Source: Beaufortia kweichowensis
Taxonomy: Eukaryota; Chordata; Actinopteri; Cypriniformes; Gastromyzontidae
DNA: 64,000 nucleotides
Reading direction: 5' to 3'
Assembly: GCA_019155185.1 (NCBI GenBank)
Contig: CM032802.1
Location: forward strand, 2,890,501 to 2,954,500
In this document: positions 12,594 through 24,790 of the stretch, piece after piece
Layout of the letters: each line of letters starts with the position of its first letter
How positions within the stretch are numbered: the first letter of the stretch is position 1
Notes under the pieces: model-generated
The model's input: the letters and a program-made list of their open reading frames with translations, nothing else
Databases searched by the model: none
What the model was told of the DNA's origin: nothing
Program-made: the position numbers and the translations under genes

Positions 12594-12887
12594 TAACCTG
12601 TAAACTGTCCGCATTCCTCAGGTGAAACACTTCATTTTATTATTCACTTTAATATTTCATAGTTGATTTCTAATCTAATCATGACAGACTGTATATTGAT
12701 GGAAAATCAATATAAAAAATAAACATTTTATCTATTTTAACATAAACAAAAAAATGTTAATGTTATTGTTTTTATAAAAATACTTAAAATTAAAAAAAGA
12801 TTTAAAAATGTTTTAAAAGTTATTTTAGTTTGGATAGTACATTTTAATGTTTATGCTCAATGTATATGCAATGACAGTTATCAGGTT
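12594..12887 (+). mobile_element. Family A MITE, copy 2 (best-preserved ends)
   Basis: The left end TAACCTGTAAACTGTC (12594-12609) and the right end TGACAGTTATCAGGTT (12872-12887) define a terminal inverted repeat of about 16 bp. The subterminal ATTCCTCAGGTGAAACAC and the internal TCTAATCTAATCATGACA and GTATATTGATGG are shared with other copies. Non-autonomous, no coding capacity. Confidence 0.85.
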
Positions 12888-14029
12888 GAACCAAAAAAAA
12901 GAATCTGATCATGAACTGGGGATATATACATAATGACACAAATAACACTTTACACATAGACAAACATTTTTTCAAATCTGCTGTGCACTTTAAGTGAGGA
13001 GCCTGATATGTGTTAGGTTATCATATTCTGCTCACATCAGCTCTCTTGAGAAAAACTGTTTCAAAATGTGTCAAAATGCAAATGTATGTTGTAAAAATAG
13101 CAGTGGATACATTACTAATTAAAGCAGTTGAGAAACAGGATATGAGATGTACTTCAGAGCCACAAACGATGAGTTTTATAGCTGGTTTAGATTTAGCTTA
13201 GGAGCGCCACTTCAATCCCCTGCCATTGTGAAGGGTTACATAATACAAACACACTGGCAACCAGTGAGACAGAAAATGTCCTGCTGTTTACTGAAGCCAA
13301 AACACACTATCTGCACACTCAATATCTGTTTTCCCCTCCCACACATTTTCTCTATTTCATATACACATTTATTTATATATTTTACAGTTTCCATGAATTC
13401 CAGAGGCTTGATTTAACATGGTTTTCTAATGTGATGACACCGCTATAGCACTTTAGGGCAGTGATGACCTTACGTATGTTAAAGCAGTGGGCACAGTTCA
13501 GGCCTGTAATGACTTGTTTCTCAGTCTTGAACACACATCACTTGAGAATCTGTCTTTCGAGACAGTTTTACCGCAGTGGTGCTAAAGAGAACAAATTACA
13601 CTTCATTCAAAAAAAGAGCAGCACCCACAAGAAAAAATACAAGCTTTTTTACTTCAAACAATCAAATGAGAATTGAAGTTGCTGTTAACGGAAGTGTATT
13701 CAGGGAAAACCTTTCAAAACGCTCCGTCTTCGTTGTCATTCTTGATGGAAATGTAATTTGTTGATTGTTTTAAATGGCATATGATCTACCTGTTGAAATT
13801 CTTTTAAAAATCTTTTTCTTATTATTCTAGTAGTGCATGATTTCTGATTCTAATTAAATAGGAGAATAGAATAACTCATTAGTTTGGATAAGATTTGGGG
13901 TTATATTGTTTCGACGATGTTTATTTGACAACAGTGTCGATCCAGGACCATCAAAGAATGTTGGTTCTTCACTTTGTCCCCAAAATCCACAAGTTAAGCA
14001 TTAGTCAAACTATGTCAAGTTTAATCATG
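12888..14029. other. Non-coding stretch, no recognised feature
   Basis: Several short frames (62-89 codons) overlap in 13,000-13,760; none reads like a known protein and none is bounded by convincing splice sites. Confidence 0.45.
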
Positions 14030-14220
14030 AAGCTGGGTTATTTTCAACCCAGCATTTAATCAAAAAGAGACAAACCCAACCGTTGGGTTAAATTACCTAA
14101 AAAAGGTTATTTTTGACCTAACCATGGGTTAAAACAAAGCAGCTTTTTGGGTTACAATCCAGCTGTTGGGTTTGTCCCTTTTGTACCCAACGCTGGGTTA
14201 AAAATATCCCAGCATTTTTG
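14030..14220. mobile_element. Palindromic AACCCAGC-type MITE
   Basis: The left part reads AGCTGGGTTATTTTCAACCC then AGCATTTAATCAAAAAGAG and ACAAACCCAAC. The right part contains GTTGGGTTTGTCCCTTTTGT then ACCCAACGCTGGGTTAAAAA and CCCAGCA, which is its imperfect reverse complement. The whole element is therefore an inverted repeat with AACCCAGC/GCTGGGTT sub-repeats, a type I remember as widespread in teleosts. Confidence 0.75.
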
Positions 14221-14461
14221 TAATGTAATCATAGTGTGATCATAAGCATACATAAGCACTTCTAAAAGGAAGCAAGTGGATTGTGCTAAAAAATCTATCA
14301 ATATTATGCAACTTTTTCTTTTCGATGTTGTATCAGTAAATTAGATCCTTAGATTTTGTCCTTTGTTTATTCATTTTATTTTCTACAGTTTAATAGCAAA
14401 GAAGCAGGTTGTTAAATTTTGCAAAATCAGTTTTAATACATTCATAACTCAACTATTAGAG

Positions 14462-14575
14462 AATGACACCATCAATGCCAAGGTCATGAGTTCAGTTCCC
14501 AGGAAAATTACATACATTACATTCAGGCTATACATTTTATCAATAAGTTGCATTGGATAAAAGCATGAATGTAAA
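14462..14575 (+). mobile_element. tRNA-derived SINE remnant
   Basis: GGTCATGAGTTCAGTTCCCAG (14482 onward) is a decayed Pol III B box in its usual tRNA-derived context. The tail includes AAGTTGCATTGGATAAAAGC and ATGAATGTAAA, as in the tail at 20790. The A box is degraded. I remember this SINE tail as typical of cyprinids. Confidence 0.7.
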
Positions 14576-16196
14576 AGCCCTGCTCATGACTGTTTATAGA
14601 TTTATTAAGTTCTCCAAAAAGTAAAACTGTATTTTTCCAGTATTCTTCTTAGTATCACCTGCTCAAGATTTGATATTCCCTCAGTACATTGCATCTAGGG
14701 ATGCATCCGTATTGAGAATTTCTCAAGGGTCTCGGATAGCTCATGGCAATGTTAGCACACACAACGAGTCCTGCCAGCAGTGAAACAACAGAGAAGAGAA
14801 ACAAGTTTAGCACACTCAAGGAGTAAATTGAAAGCTTAAGGATGGAGTAGACACAAACAAGTTTGAGACGGGGTGTATTTTGTTTACACCGGAAAGGAAA
14901 CGTTGCATTCAGGTAGATTGACAGAAACTGGAAGTGTGCATGAAAGATAAATGATTTTGAAAATAGAGCGCAGCAGGGTTCTCTAGTGGGCACTTATGAA
15001 ACGGGCTAAGAGACTGAGAGAAAGAGAGAGAGAGGGGGGGTGAAAGAGGATAAAACGAAATCTATTCAAATAAACAAATAAATAAATAAATAAATAAATA
15101 GCTCCTTAGACCTGTTAAAGTGGTACATTTCATAAAATTCATCCTTTTGCTTTGTGCTGAGGTGTGGATGCTGTATTGGCCTGCTAATGGAAATATTTCA
15201 CCCTTTATTAGGTGACACATGAAAATATATTTGTGTATTTCCTAACCATATAATAGAATGTGAAAAAAACTACTAAAATGGCCATTTTGCCCGTTGTGTA
15301 CTGTGTTCACGTAAGGGACAAGTATTCGTGGTTGTTTATATATCTGTTTAGAAATATGATGACCAATCTGCATCAATAACCTGAACTGTTTTATACTGTA
15401 AGTATATATAAATCAAAAACCTTCAGGGATGAAAATAACTGTGGTTCTTTTTGTGTGTATTTTTCCGAAATACACATAGCTTTTCAGCCGCTCGTCATTG
15501 TAAGCAGTCTGGGATTTGCTTGAGTTTGTACTGCAGAGTATTTGGGGCCTTTGATGGGTTTATCAACCTCATAATCTGTCAAAGGGAAGCCAGAGCTAAA
15601 CTGTTGTCTGCACTGCCCGACAGATCTAAGGGGAAGAGGGAGTTTTACAGATAAGACTGGATGGAGTGTGACGTGGTTTTCAAGGAAATGTCACAGAAAT
15701 GTTTTCTATCATGGCACAAAATATCTCTAAGGTCACAGAATTTCATATTATTAGGTCACATGGTGAAAACTGCAAGAAGTGTTTTTTTTTCTTTTAGTAA
15801 AGAGTAAATCAGTACATAAGATTAATCAGACCATATGCATATAGGCACGTATAAAATCGTATAATCTTTAAGAAAACAGGCAAACACAAATCACAGTGGC
15901 GGGCTGTGAAACTGTATTTTTAAAATGTTGATATTCTCCAAAATGATATATAATCAAAAAACAAACAATCACTGATGGATCCTCTCTGGTACAACAACAG
16001 TGCATTAAATATATTTCTAATATAGTATAAATATGAAAAGGCAAATAATATGTACAGTAGTATAACTATATGAATAACTATGAACAACAGTCAAAAAAGT
16101 AAATAAACCATAATTATCTGGATATCTTGATTGACACGAGTTTCGTCCAATCAGCAGTAACCATTCCATTCCAACAAAGTACCTACCTTTTCCAGT
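14576..16196. other. Non-coding stretch with (AAAT)n microsatellite
   Basis: It contains an (AAAT)n tract at about 15068-15100 and a purine run near 15010-15050. A 112-codon minus-strand frame at 14655-14993 has hydrophobic stretches but no recognisable family. CAGTGGCGGGCTGTGAAA near 15893 resembles a hAT-type end, but no partner end was found. Confidence 0.45.
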
Positions 16197-16440
16197 TTGT
16201 GCGATTTGTCGTTGTGTTTTTGCTATTATGTTTTCTCACTTGTCGTAGTGTTTTCTGACTTGTTATTTTGTTTCCAGAGTTGTTGTTGTGTTTTATGGTT
16301 TGTTATTTTGTTTTTAAATTTGGGATTGTGTTTTTCGATTTGTCATTTTGTTTTTCGATTTGTCATTTTGTTTTTGGATTTGTCATTTTGTTTTTGGATT
16401 TGTTTTTAGTTTTGCGATTTGTTGTTTTGTTTTGCACTTT
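16197..16440. repeat. Minisatellite, 20-bp unit, about 12 copies
   Basis: A degenerate 20-bp unit of the form GATTTGTCATTTTGTTTTTG repeats in tandem. The last units (16330-16400) are nearly identical to each other and the left units more diverged. Because 20 is not a multiple of three, the array keeps open frames coding Phe/Cys/Val-rich peptides; these are artefacts. Confidence 0.9.
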
Positions 16441-16639
16441 TAGGCCACCGTAGTTACGTCTGAAGTGGATGTAAACAGTGGATGTGTATCAGCGTTAGGT
16501 CACTGCTCCTGACTAAAGTTGAATCTTTACCAACAAAGCTTGCACAACTAAAATTCAAGTGTGTATAAATTCTAAACATCACTCTAATGCGTTACATTTT
16601 ATTTTAGATCAAGAATGAGTGTATATATTCACTGAAATG
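16441..16639. other. Short non-coding spacer
   Basis: Nothing recognised. Confidence 0.4.
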
Positions 16640-16990
16640 TACTTCTGTTTTTAACAGCAACTTGAAGATGTCACGGAGCCGACTGCTACACCTTCAGCAT
16701 CGGATTCGATCCCGCACTTCACACGTTCTGCATCACCGGACTATTGAAACTACACTACCCGTCATGCATTGCACTTCACCCGCCACCATCTTGTCATTAC
16801 CTGCACCTGTCACATCTCATTAAGGACTCTATATATACCCTGTGTTTTTGTGTTTGCATTGTCTGGTATTGTTGTTGTTGATGGCGGTGTGGTACGTTTA
16901 AGTGGTTCCAGTTTATTCTGGTCTACGGTGCCTGTTGCAAATGGATATTTGTATTGGATTTATCTCTGATGAAAGTAAAGAAGAACTTTT
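16640..16990 (+). mobile_element. Possible retroelement 3' tail
   Basis: A less AT-rich block (CACGGAGCCGACTGC, CTACACTACCCGTCATGCAT, CACTTCACCCGCCACC, CTCTATATATACCCTGTG) is followed by T/G-rich sequence and TGATGAAAGTAAAGAAGA. The composition resembles untranslated tails of retroelements I remember from cyprinid genomes. No reverse transcriptase or gag frame is present and the family is not identified. TTTTTAACAG before it could instead be a splice acceptor. Confidence 0.35.
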
Positions 16991-18130
16991 GATCAGAACT
17001 TTGTCTCTGTCCTGTGTACACGCTAACAGAAGATAGATGAGATGCTGTGATCTGAAGAGCTTATTAAATACTATCAGGTACATTAATGGATTTATTTCTA
17101 TTTCTTCTTGATTTTGTGATCTATACTGTGCAAAAGTCTTCAGCATATTCGTATTTTTCACCCCCCAAAAATTGCTTTAAATTGCAATGTTGCAACTGTC
17201 CAATCAGAATGGAGTATTTCAAAGCACTGTGTAATAATTTGGGGTACTCCATTATGATTTTACCCTCAATTATTCTGTCATTTAACCCTGAATCACTCTA
17301 TTAGTATATCACCCTGAACACACAAAGTTTATCACAGTGCTGAAGTCAGTCCTTAGCAACACCTTTCCACATCACTTCTCTTTTAGCTAAATCCCAACAA
17401 TCCACACAGAGACCGTGTAACAACATCATATAAAAAATAACCTTTATAGGACATGTGAAAGCTCCCTGCATTTTGACCCTGTTTTTAGACTACCCTGCCC
17501 AATTAATTCTGGATTTATTTACCATCAGTATTGATTTAAATGGATCATAAATCTGAGCCAGCAGCTAAATGGTAATATATGACCGTGCAATATATTTTTT
17601 CACAATAAAAAGCAGTTCATTTGTAACACCTAAAGTCCCTTCAGTTTAAAAAGAAAAGTTTGAAATGTCAAAGTAAAGCTATTTAATACCCAGCCACGCT
17701 CACATGTTTGGTGGGTGAATTTGTTTATTGCTTTAGCAAAATGTGACTGAATCCTTTTAGTCATTTCTGCGTTTGATGTAGAAAGTCCTTTAATCATTTC
17801 ACCAGAGCTTTTGTGTTTTACCTTTCTATTTCCTGAAGTGAATACCTTCAAAAGATCAGAGCAGAGGGTTGGAGGCACTTGCAGAAACATGCAGATAAGC
17901 GAGAGAAACCTCCATCATGAAGATTATGGTGCTCTGCATAAACAGGAGGTATGACCAGTTTATATTTGTTCTGCAAACAGTTATGGGACGATGTATGTAT
18001 TTCACCAAACCTATCCTGTCGGGTTGTAATGTACTACTGGCCGACTGTATAAGCTTTGCCCTGCATAGAAGTGCAGTGGATGATTTATTAAACCAAACAT
18101 CAGTTTTTTTATGTTTACAACATGATTTCT
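16991..18130. other. Non-coding stretch, no recognised feature
   Basis: AT-rich; includes an 86-codon minus-strand frame at 17630-17890 without recognisable features. Confidence 0.4.
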
Positions 18131-18515
18131 CATAGTCAGGTAAAGTGCTGTTTTCAGAATTGTCACATTCATAACAGCCAACAAAAATGAGCTATTTTAT
18201 GTTCTTTGAAGAGTCATCTCTTCTTCAGTTGTTGGGTATCATTGCTTCTGGTTTGTGCATTTTAATACACAGAAATACAAAGTATGTTGCATCTCAAAAA
18301 CATGTGTTCTTTATTGTCACATCCATAATGCATGTATATTTCCATTTTTAAAAATAGATAGAACTTAGTACACAGACTGATATTTTTGTGACGTCTGAAC
18401 TCAACAGACTTTACTAAAATATAAACGGATTGTTAAATATATTTAAAAAAACATTATGTGAGAATTTATAGTTTAAATTTTGACTAAAAATGTCACATCC
18501 AGAACGCTGGTATTG
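18131..18515 (+). repeat. Family B dispersed repeat, copy 1
   Basis: The first 30 bases (18131-18160, CATAGTCAGGTAAAGTGCTG...) are identical to 60353-60382. Further landmarks are shared with 28360-28600 and, inverted, with 29745-30144: TTATGTTCTTTGAAGAGTCA, ATTGCTTCTGGTTTGTG, CATTTTAATACACA, GTATGTTGC, TCTCAAAAACATGT and TTTTGACTAAAAATG. The element is non-coding. Confidence 0.8.
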
Positions 18516-19067
18516 CCGAGATATAACTTTTGTAATGGTTTTTGTTGTTGTTTTGTCACTGCGAAGACAATTTTTTTTGTTTTCCCACTAAACAGCATCA
18601 AGGTACATAAAAACATTAAACTATTCTAACCTACCATTCACAGTAATTATCATGCTATTGTTTTAAGATGTTTACTCTTTAAGGTAGCAAACCTTCTGCA
18701 TTTTAATCTGGGTTAAATAAAACCATTATAACACTGAACAAATTGTCCAGTTCAGCCTATCCTTAAAGAATATCTATAAGTGTCAATTGCACATGCATGT
18801 TATTGTGTATTCTGCACATATACATTCAACAAATAATTGCATAATTGATTTAAACCGAGTATAAACACATGCTAGGGCTAGACCCTTTCAGATTGGTGTT
18901 CCACATTGCTAATATTAAAGTCTGACCTTCAGTAAAGGAGCTGCTACACAATGGGCTATTAATTATGCACTACTCTAAGCTGTTTTCTGCGTTGTTTGTC
19001 TTTTTCAGACAGGATTGTATTTCATTTGCTCCAATTATCATGTAAATCAAGCTCTCACTGCATTTTG
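18516..19067. other. Non-coding stretch, no recognised feature
   Basis: AT-rich, nothing recognised. Confidence 0.4.
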
Positions 19068-19379
19068 TTAAAGGGATAGTTCACCCAAAAATAGAAATTC
19101 TTTTATTATTTCCTCACCCTCATGTCATGTCAAACCTGTATGACTTTCTTGCTTCAGCAGAACACAGAAGAAGATATTTTGCACAATGCTGGTTCACACA
19201 TTTACTTTCACAGTATGAACAAGGTACAATGGAAGTCAATGGGTGCCGGTAAACAGCGTTTTACAAAATATCATCTTTTGTGTTCCACAAAAGAAAGAAT
19301 CATATACAGGGCTTTGAATGACATAAGGGTGAAAAAATGATGACATCATTTTTTTATTTTTGGGTGAACTATCCCTTAA
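19068..19379. mobile_element. Complete TTAA-flanked MITE (TTCACCC type)
   Basis: The ends AAAGGGATAGTTCACCCAAA and GGGTGAACTATCCCT form a terminal inverted repeat flanked by TTAA on both sides (19068-19071 and 19376-19379). Internal landmarks are CCTCATGTCATGTCAAACCT, GTATGACTTTCTTGCTTCAG and GGAAGTCAATGGGTGCCGGT. It is closely similar to the copy at 35740-36068. This MITE type is very common in cyprinids; the family name was not verified. Confidence 0.9.
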
Positions 19380-20789
19380 ATGCACCATATGAACTATTCC
19401 TGTGTATAACCTATGTTTAAACCATGCAGTGACTGTACCGCGGAAGTCACACAAACTATGTGAAACGACATTAAGATGCAAAGACAAGAATGTAGCTCTC
19501 AGAATATAGAAATAGAGACTTGGTAGATATCTAAAAAAGACTAAATTTTGCCATACAGACACTTTTCTTGCAAACTAAACCATCCTCCTGGTGTCTTATT
19601 CAACTCAGTTTAAACGATCGATTTACCCAAACGCTACAGTTTCAGGGTTAAAATGAAAGACCTGTCATCATTTATTTGCCGATATCTTTGTGATTTGTCA
19701 TTTCAGTTTAGAAGGTTCAAGCTGCTCTTTTCAACACACTTATTCACATTTTCAGGCTTCAAAAGTCTATTATGAAAGTCTATCAATGCCTACATTTCAA
19801 GTCTTGAAATGTATTGAAACAATAAGATAGCCTTGTGTGCAGAAACTCAATTAAAATTAAATTAAAATAGTTTTCCTCAGAAAATATTTCCTTCTACTAT
19901 AGCACTCAAATTTCATCAAAACTCCTTCCAGCAGGTTGACTACCATAGGTTCAATGTCAAATGCTTTTGGCTCTTAGTTGTGAGGTGATTGATGTGACAT
20001 GCCGGGTCTGAAAAAGTTTTTAAATAAGATTTAAGAGCCATGGTGGAGAGGAACCAAAAAGTATTCTCACGGCTTTATTCAACACCTCTTCACCACCAGT
20101 GTAATTCTTTCATTCAGAATGCATTGAATCAATATTCACTCAGGTTCAGCAGCAGACAATCAGCAATAAAAGTCTATTTCATAAAAACAGAATGCACATC
20201 AACACAACAATACAACGTATCGTCCAATTCTCCTCCCGCCCCATGACTCAAAGCATTTCAAATCAATATCATTGAAATTACATGGAGAAGAATGTAAATT
20301 CAAATTAGGTAAATGTCAACATTGAATAAATGTGCTTATGAATAAAAGTAAAATTTTAAGCCTGATTTTTGGACCGATTTGCATCAGGGGGTTGTGGTCC
20401 CATTCAAGGCTTGTCACAACCGACTTTTTGTTTAAAAAGTGTGTGGTGTCATTACGATTATTTTACAACTCATGATCTAGTCGCCCATACAGAAATCTGA
20501 TATATTGCCATATGATTTTTAAATATAATGTTTAATTATATTCATTTAATATTTACTAATATAATATACTATTATTTTTTAAATATATTTGAATATTTAT
20601 GCAATATTTTATTAGATTAGATTTGTGTTTGTCATCCCCGAGCCCAAATCATAAATGCCAAATATGTTTGATTTGGTTGGACTAATAGCCAATGACAGAA
20701 AGCAAACTTTACCAACCGGATGGTGCATGTTTTTATAGCTGAAAGATGACAGCCACAAACCAATGACGAATGACAGCCATGTCTCCTAA
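19380..20789. other. Non-coding stretch, no recognised feature
   Basis: AT-rich. A 108-codon minus-strand frame partly overlaps the MITE on the left and is not a gene. Confidence 0.45.
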
Positions 20790-20837
20790 TATTTGTAAGT
20801 TGCTTTGGATAAAAGCATCAGCTAAATGTAAATGCAA
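20790..20837 (+). mobile_element. SINE 3' tail fragment
   Basis: GTAAGTTGCTTTGGATAAAA followed by GCATCAGCTAAATGTAAATG is the tail of the same tRNA-derived SINE as 14462-14575. The head is missing, as expected from 5' truncation in target-primed insertion. Confidence 0.75.
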
Positions 20838-21639
20838 GTAGAGAACTGAGAAAAAGCATCAACTTGAACAATTATAGCAACATTACAAGTGTTGTTATAA
20901 TGTCCTATAATGTTTCAAATGTTTTCTTCTGCAGTCATGTTTGATAACATGAGTTACTGTTAGAGTTACTAATCAGCAGGTGTGTGAAAAAATGAGTGAA
21001 AAGTTCCTTATGTCTGTGATAATCCTACAAATTGGTTGAGGAGATTTACCACAATGTCTTATGTGTACCAGGCCTTATGTTCTAGTTCTATGGCTCCGTT
21101 TAACAGTGCCTTTTTAACAGATTTACCTTAATTATTTATAATGAAATGCAGAATTCTACAAAAGAAGAGTTGCAGTAATATAATTAATATACAAATTGAG
21201 TAAAGAAATGAATGCTCGTTTGTGTGAGGGACACATCTGTTACAGTTCCTGTTCTGTGCTGCAATAATCAATTAGCAGCCAGTCACACGGAAGCAAACAA
21301 AAATCCACTTCCCAAAACAAACTTCTACCGCTTAACTCTGTTTGCTCGATTATGTGATCTGATAAACACACACAAACGTCTGACTGTTTTATTTGCATAA
21401 TCACTGAGAAATTGTTCTTTTGTCTTCTGTCACAATTAACTCTCTCCTGTTGAACTGTTGTTTCTTATTGGAGCCTAAAAAAATGGGTGTACATTTTAAT
21501 ATGGCACATGATGTCACTGAATAAACTGATCCAAAGATACAGTGGAGCAAAGAAGTTTCAGACCCTATTATATGTCTTCAGAAGAATTAAAATGAAGTGT
21601 TTTGTGCTGTTTTTAAAACTCTTCAGTATCCAAAAATGT
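20838..21639. other. Non-coding stretch, no recognised feature
   Basis: Nothing recognised. Confidence 0.4.
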
Positions 21640-21724
21640 TGTGCCTTTTGTGTTCAGCACAAGTAAGTCATACAGGTTAAGTTAATGATGACAGTATGTA
21701 TTTTGGGGTGAACTATCCCTTTAA
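21640..21724. mobile_element. Right-end fragment of a TTCACCC-type MITE
   Basis: CTTTTGTGTTCAGCAC, AAGTCATACAGGTTAA and TTTTGGGGTGAACTATCCCT, ending in TTAA (21721-21724), match the right half of the element at 19068-19379. The left half is absent. Confidence 0.75.
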
Positions 21725-22686
21725 CCCCTGTTTCCAGTTGATTATCATTGTATTGTGTACTCCAGCAGTATTCGTTTCTGTCGCTTGAGTGACTTGATGC
21801 TCATTCATTTAAAAACAATAGACCCCGTGATTTATTTCCAGGATACATTAGCCGCAGATGACTCTGATACATGATTGTGCTTTTTACATGCAGATTTATG
21901 ATATTTTGATATCCTGGAAACGTATGAAAAGTGAGAGCAAATCCAAAACATTGCATGAGGTTTTCATTAATCTAATGGCATCATTGTTGTGAGATCATTT
22001 GATGCCACATTTATTCCATCTCAACATCCTCATCAGCTAAATTAATCTCATATGATTCATCACTGGGCAAAATAATAATAAGAAAATCACTAATTGCTTT
22101 GCAGCACTGTGATGTTTAATACTGTCGCTTCCAATGGCTTACCTCCTGATGTTTGTCTTCAGTTATCTTGTTCAGATGTGACAATAAACTAGTTTCATAA
22201 TTACTCATTTTACCGTGGGCTCCACTAATGTATCCGGTTTGAAGAGAGCTTCAGTTTTAGGCAATGCAACAGCTTTGCCCCTGCAGAGAGAAAAAGTAGA
22301 TCCCCTCCGGCTAGCGATAGATGTCTTTAGGCAGGTCACGCACTGGAAAAGCATGAAATGCTTTATAGATGCTGCAGTAGTAAATATTTCATTTGATGCC
22401 ATGGTGTGTGTAAAGGTGATGTAGGTGAGAGACCTTCTGGTCAATGTTGAAAAAAGTGCCCTATACTTGAGCAAAAATTGAGGTTCTTTTTTGTAGTGTT
22501 GTTTTGCTAGAATATAAACAACTAAACAAATCTGATTTGCTTGTTCAGTATGCACTTGGACATGAGTGCTTTCTTGTGGATTTTCTTGCCATAAATAACA
22601 GCTTTGTCATTTGTCAGATCTGCAGAAAAAACACCTTTACTAAATTAGTCTATTTTTAGTGAACAAGTGTAAGACCACAGTCTAAA
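21725..22686. other. Non-coding stretch; two opposed short frames
   Basis: Frames of 116 codons (minus, 22205-22555) and 69 codons (plus) overlap. Neither shows a domain, signal peptide or splice context. Confidence 0.4.
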
Positions 22687-23100
22687 GGTACATCCCAAAT
22701 TCGTAGTTATGCTTCTATGATGTTTTGTAGTATAAATAGTGTTGTGTGTTTGCGTTGAAAATTTCAAATAAAGTAATTGACGTGATTTGCTCTTTTACTT
22801 CCGGTTATTATGAAGGTGTTAAGTGCGTTGTGTGTAGTAAATATTTTGGGAGACAACTAGAGACTCATTTATCCCACCACCAGAGGGACCCCTTCTAAAC
22901 ATTAAACCACTCCACTTCCTCCACACCTGCTTCCTGTTTGTACTGTTTAAAGCCATGTGCTTGCTTTTACTCTATCATTCTGTTGTACCCGTGCTTTGGT
23001 TTATTTTAAAATCCAGTGCTTGTTCGTTGGATTGTGTTTGCGTTGTGTTCTGGATTTGTTTGACTACATTTTTTCAACTTGCAGTGTGAGTTTGTTACAA
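22687..23100. mobile_element. Probable transposon remnants
   Basis: GGTACATCCCAAATTCGTAG near 22687 resembles a DNA-transposon end. The part 22880-23100 (CCACACCTGCTTCCTGTTTG, AAGCCATGTGCTTGC, GTTGTGTTCTGG) has the T/G-rich composition of retroelement tails. No coding remnant is visible and the boundaries are uncertain. Confidence 0.35.
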
Positions 23101-23224
23101 TAAGGGATTTCTCATTTGTAAACAAGTATTTAAGAGAATGCATGTCAGCATGTAAGTCAACCTTATTCACAACAATAAGAGAAAAAAGCTGAGTTACAAA
23201 TGTCTAAACATAACTATACCTCAT

Positions 23225-23400
23225 TAAGGTGACGGAAGAGCCTTTCTGTCAAATGTTCTTAAAAGCCCCATTTCTTTTTGTAACTTTTTACAGTCTAAAG
23301 AAACTTTTGTGACATTGAAAAGTTCTTTGAATGTTGAAGGTTTTTATTTTTTATTTTTATGTTTTTACAGTCTCTTAGTAGTTTTTGGGTAAATAATTTA
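23225..23400. repeat. AGTTCTTTGAATGTTGAAGG-type palindromic repeat, copy 1
   Basis: AGTCTAAAGAAACTTTTGTG then ACATTGAAAAGTTCTTTG and AATGTTGAAGG parallel the copy at 24535-24790. The arrangement of GTTCTT and AAGAACC words suggests a decayed palindromic MITE. Confidence 0.55.
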
Positions 23401-24534
23401 GTGACTCCTCACAGCATACAACAAGACCCACAGAGTGTCATTAAATGAATCAGTAAACAAATTTTTGTAAACCAAATCCAAAATTCAAGTCTTTATTCTT
23501 TATATAAATTAGATATAAATAAATTTAAAATAAACTTCTATAAATTGATATAAAAATATAAATTATATAAATTCAAGTCTAATTGATTAAACTAACATAA
23601 ACGTAACCCCATTCCAAAACATCCAAAACATTTAAATTTTGGTTTGTTTTTCACCAAGTATACAGACAAAAAAGGATTCACATGAACAATAAGAAAACAC
23701 CTCATGACTTCTCTAGTACATCTAAAAAAAACCCACAGGTAAGGTCAGAGATTCAAGAGTAACCCTTCTTATGATGAGCAAACTCAGGGTAATTATTGTC
23801 CAACAGCTGAGGGTGTATGACCTTTGTTGTTACGGCAAACCTCGTGCCTTTAGTCCAGAATTTGTTGCTTATTTTTATCTGGCTATTAGTCGCTCTCATT
23901 ATGTTACAATGAGTTTGACCTCTGGACTTTAGTCCATGTTCATGTGTGAGAATAACACGTCTGCAGAGCAGTATTGATTATATTCGCCCACAGGGGTGAC
24001 AACGTTTGACTTTAGCGTGGGATTCTTGAGTGGACCTCATTAAGGAACATGAACGGGGGTCTAGTTTTGTTAAAGATTTCATAAGCATACCTTTACCAAA
24101 TCACAGAGGGCTGGCAGTGAATAAAACAGCTCACTTATGTTGTTAAACACCATGATGTATTTTAAAGGAAAATAATTGGAGTCGTATCTGGTTTTACTGT
24201 ACACTGAGCTTTTAATACTTATTTCAGTTTTAAGACAACGAAATGCTGTTTTTTGACAGTGAATAGGTCAAGGTTATTATTGTAACGTTGTAGTGTTGTT
24301 GCAAAATCACATTGATTAACTCTGCCTGAATTACAGTAATCTCATGTATATTTAACAGCTGAACTGGAATAATGTCCAACGAGTTCCCAGTTCACTACAA
24401 AATGAATATATTTCAGCACAGTCTCATGGGAATTCATAACTATTTAATGAGATGGCAAATTCCTCTGAATTTCTACAGTCTCATTCATGATTTGCTTTTG
24501 TGACCCTGCTTTTTGTTTCACGTCGTATGAATTT
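23401..24534. other. Non-coding stretch; 23790-24130 of higher complexity
   Basis: The part 23790-24130 is less AT-rich and apparently single-copy (for example GACCTCTGGACTTTAGTCCA near 23919). It may be a conserved element, but only composition supports that. The remainder shows nothing. Confidence 0.35.
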
Positions 24535-24790
24535 GTACACTCTTTACATGAAGGTGCTTCATGATGTTCTTTACAGTGATGCCATAGCAAAACCTTTTTT
24601 GGTTTTCCACAAATATCATTCTGTTAAAGATTATTAAAAGCACTATTTGTTTTTTTTTTTAATAGTCTAAATAACTATTTTCCACTACAAAGAACCTTTT
24701 GTGAACCTTGTCTTCGGATGTTGAAGGTTCTTAATAGAACCATACACCCCAATAGTTCTTTTATGGCGCCTTCAGTTTTTAAAAGTGTAT
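24535..24790. repeat. AGAACCTTTTGTGAA-type palindromic repeat, copy 2
   Basis: CAAAGAACCTTTTGTGAACC, CGGATGTTGAAGGTTCTTAA and TAGAACCATACACCCCAATA form alternating AAGAACC/GGTTCTT words, ending near TTTAAAAGTGTATG. I remember this type as widespread in teleosts. Confidence 0.6.

Noticed and set aside
15893..15912. CAGTGGCGGGCTGTGAAA as a hAT transposon end
   Set aside because: No matching inverted end or 8-bp duplication could be found nearby.
16197..16453. Cys/Phe-rich membrane-like peptides
   Set aside because: They are direct translations of the 20-bp minisatellite in different frames.
23735..23750. CCCACAG|GTAAGG as a second recursive splice site
   Set aside because: It is preceded by a run of A rather than pyrimidines, so the 3' splice site half is not credible. 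CAG|GTAAGA near 63534 fails for the same reason.
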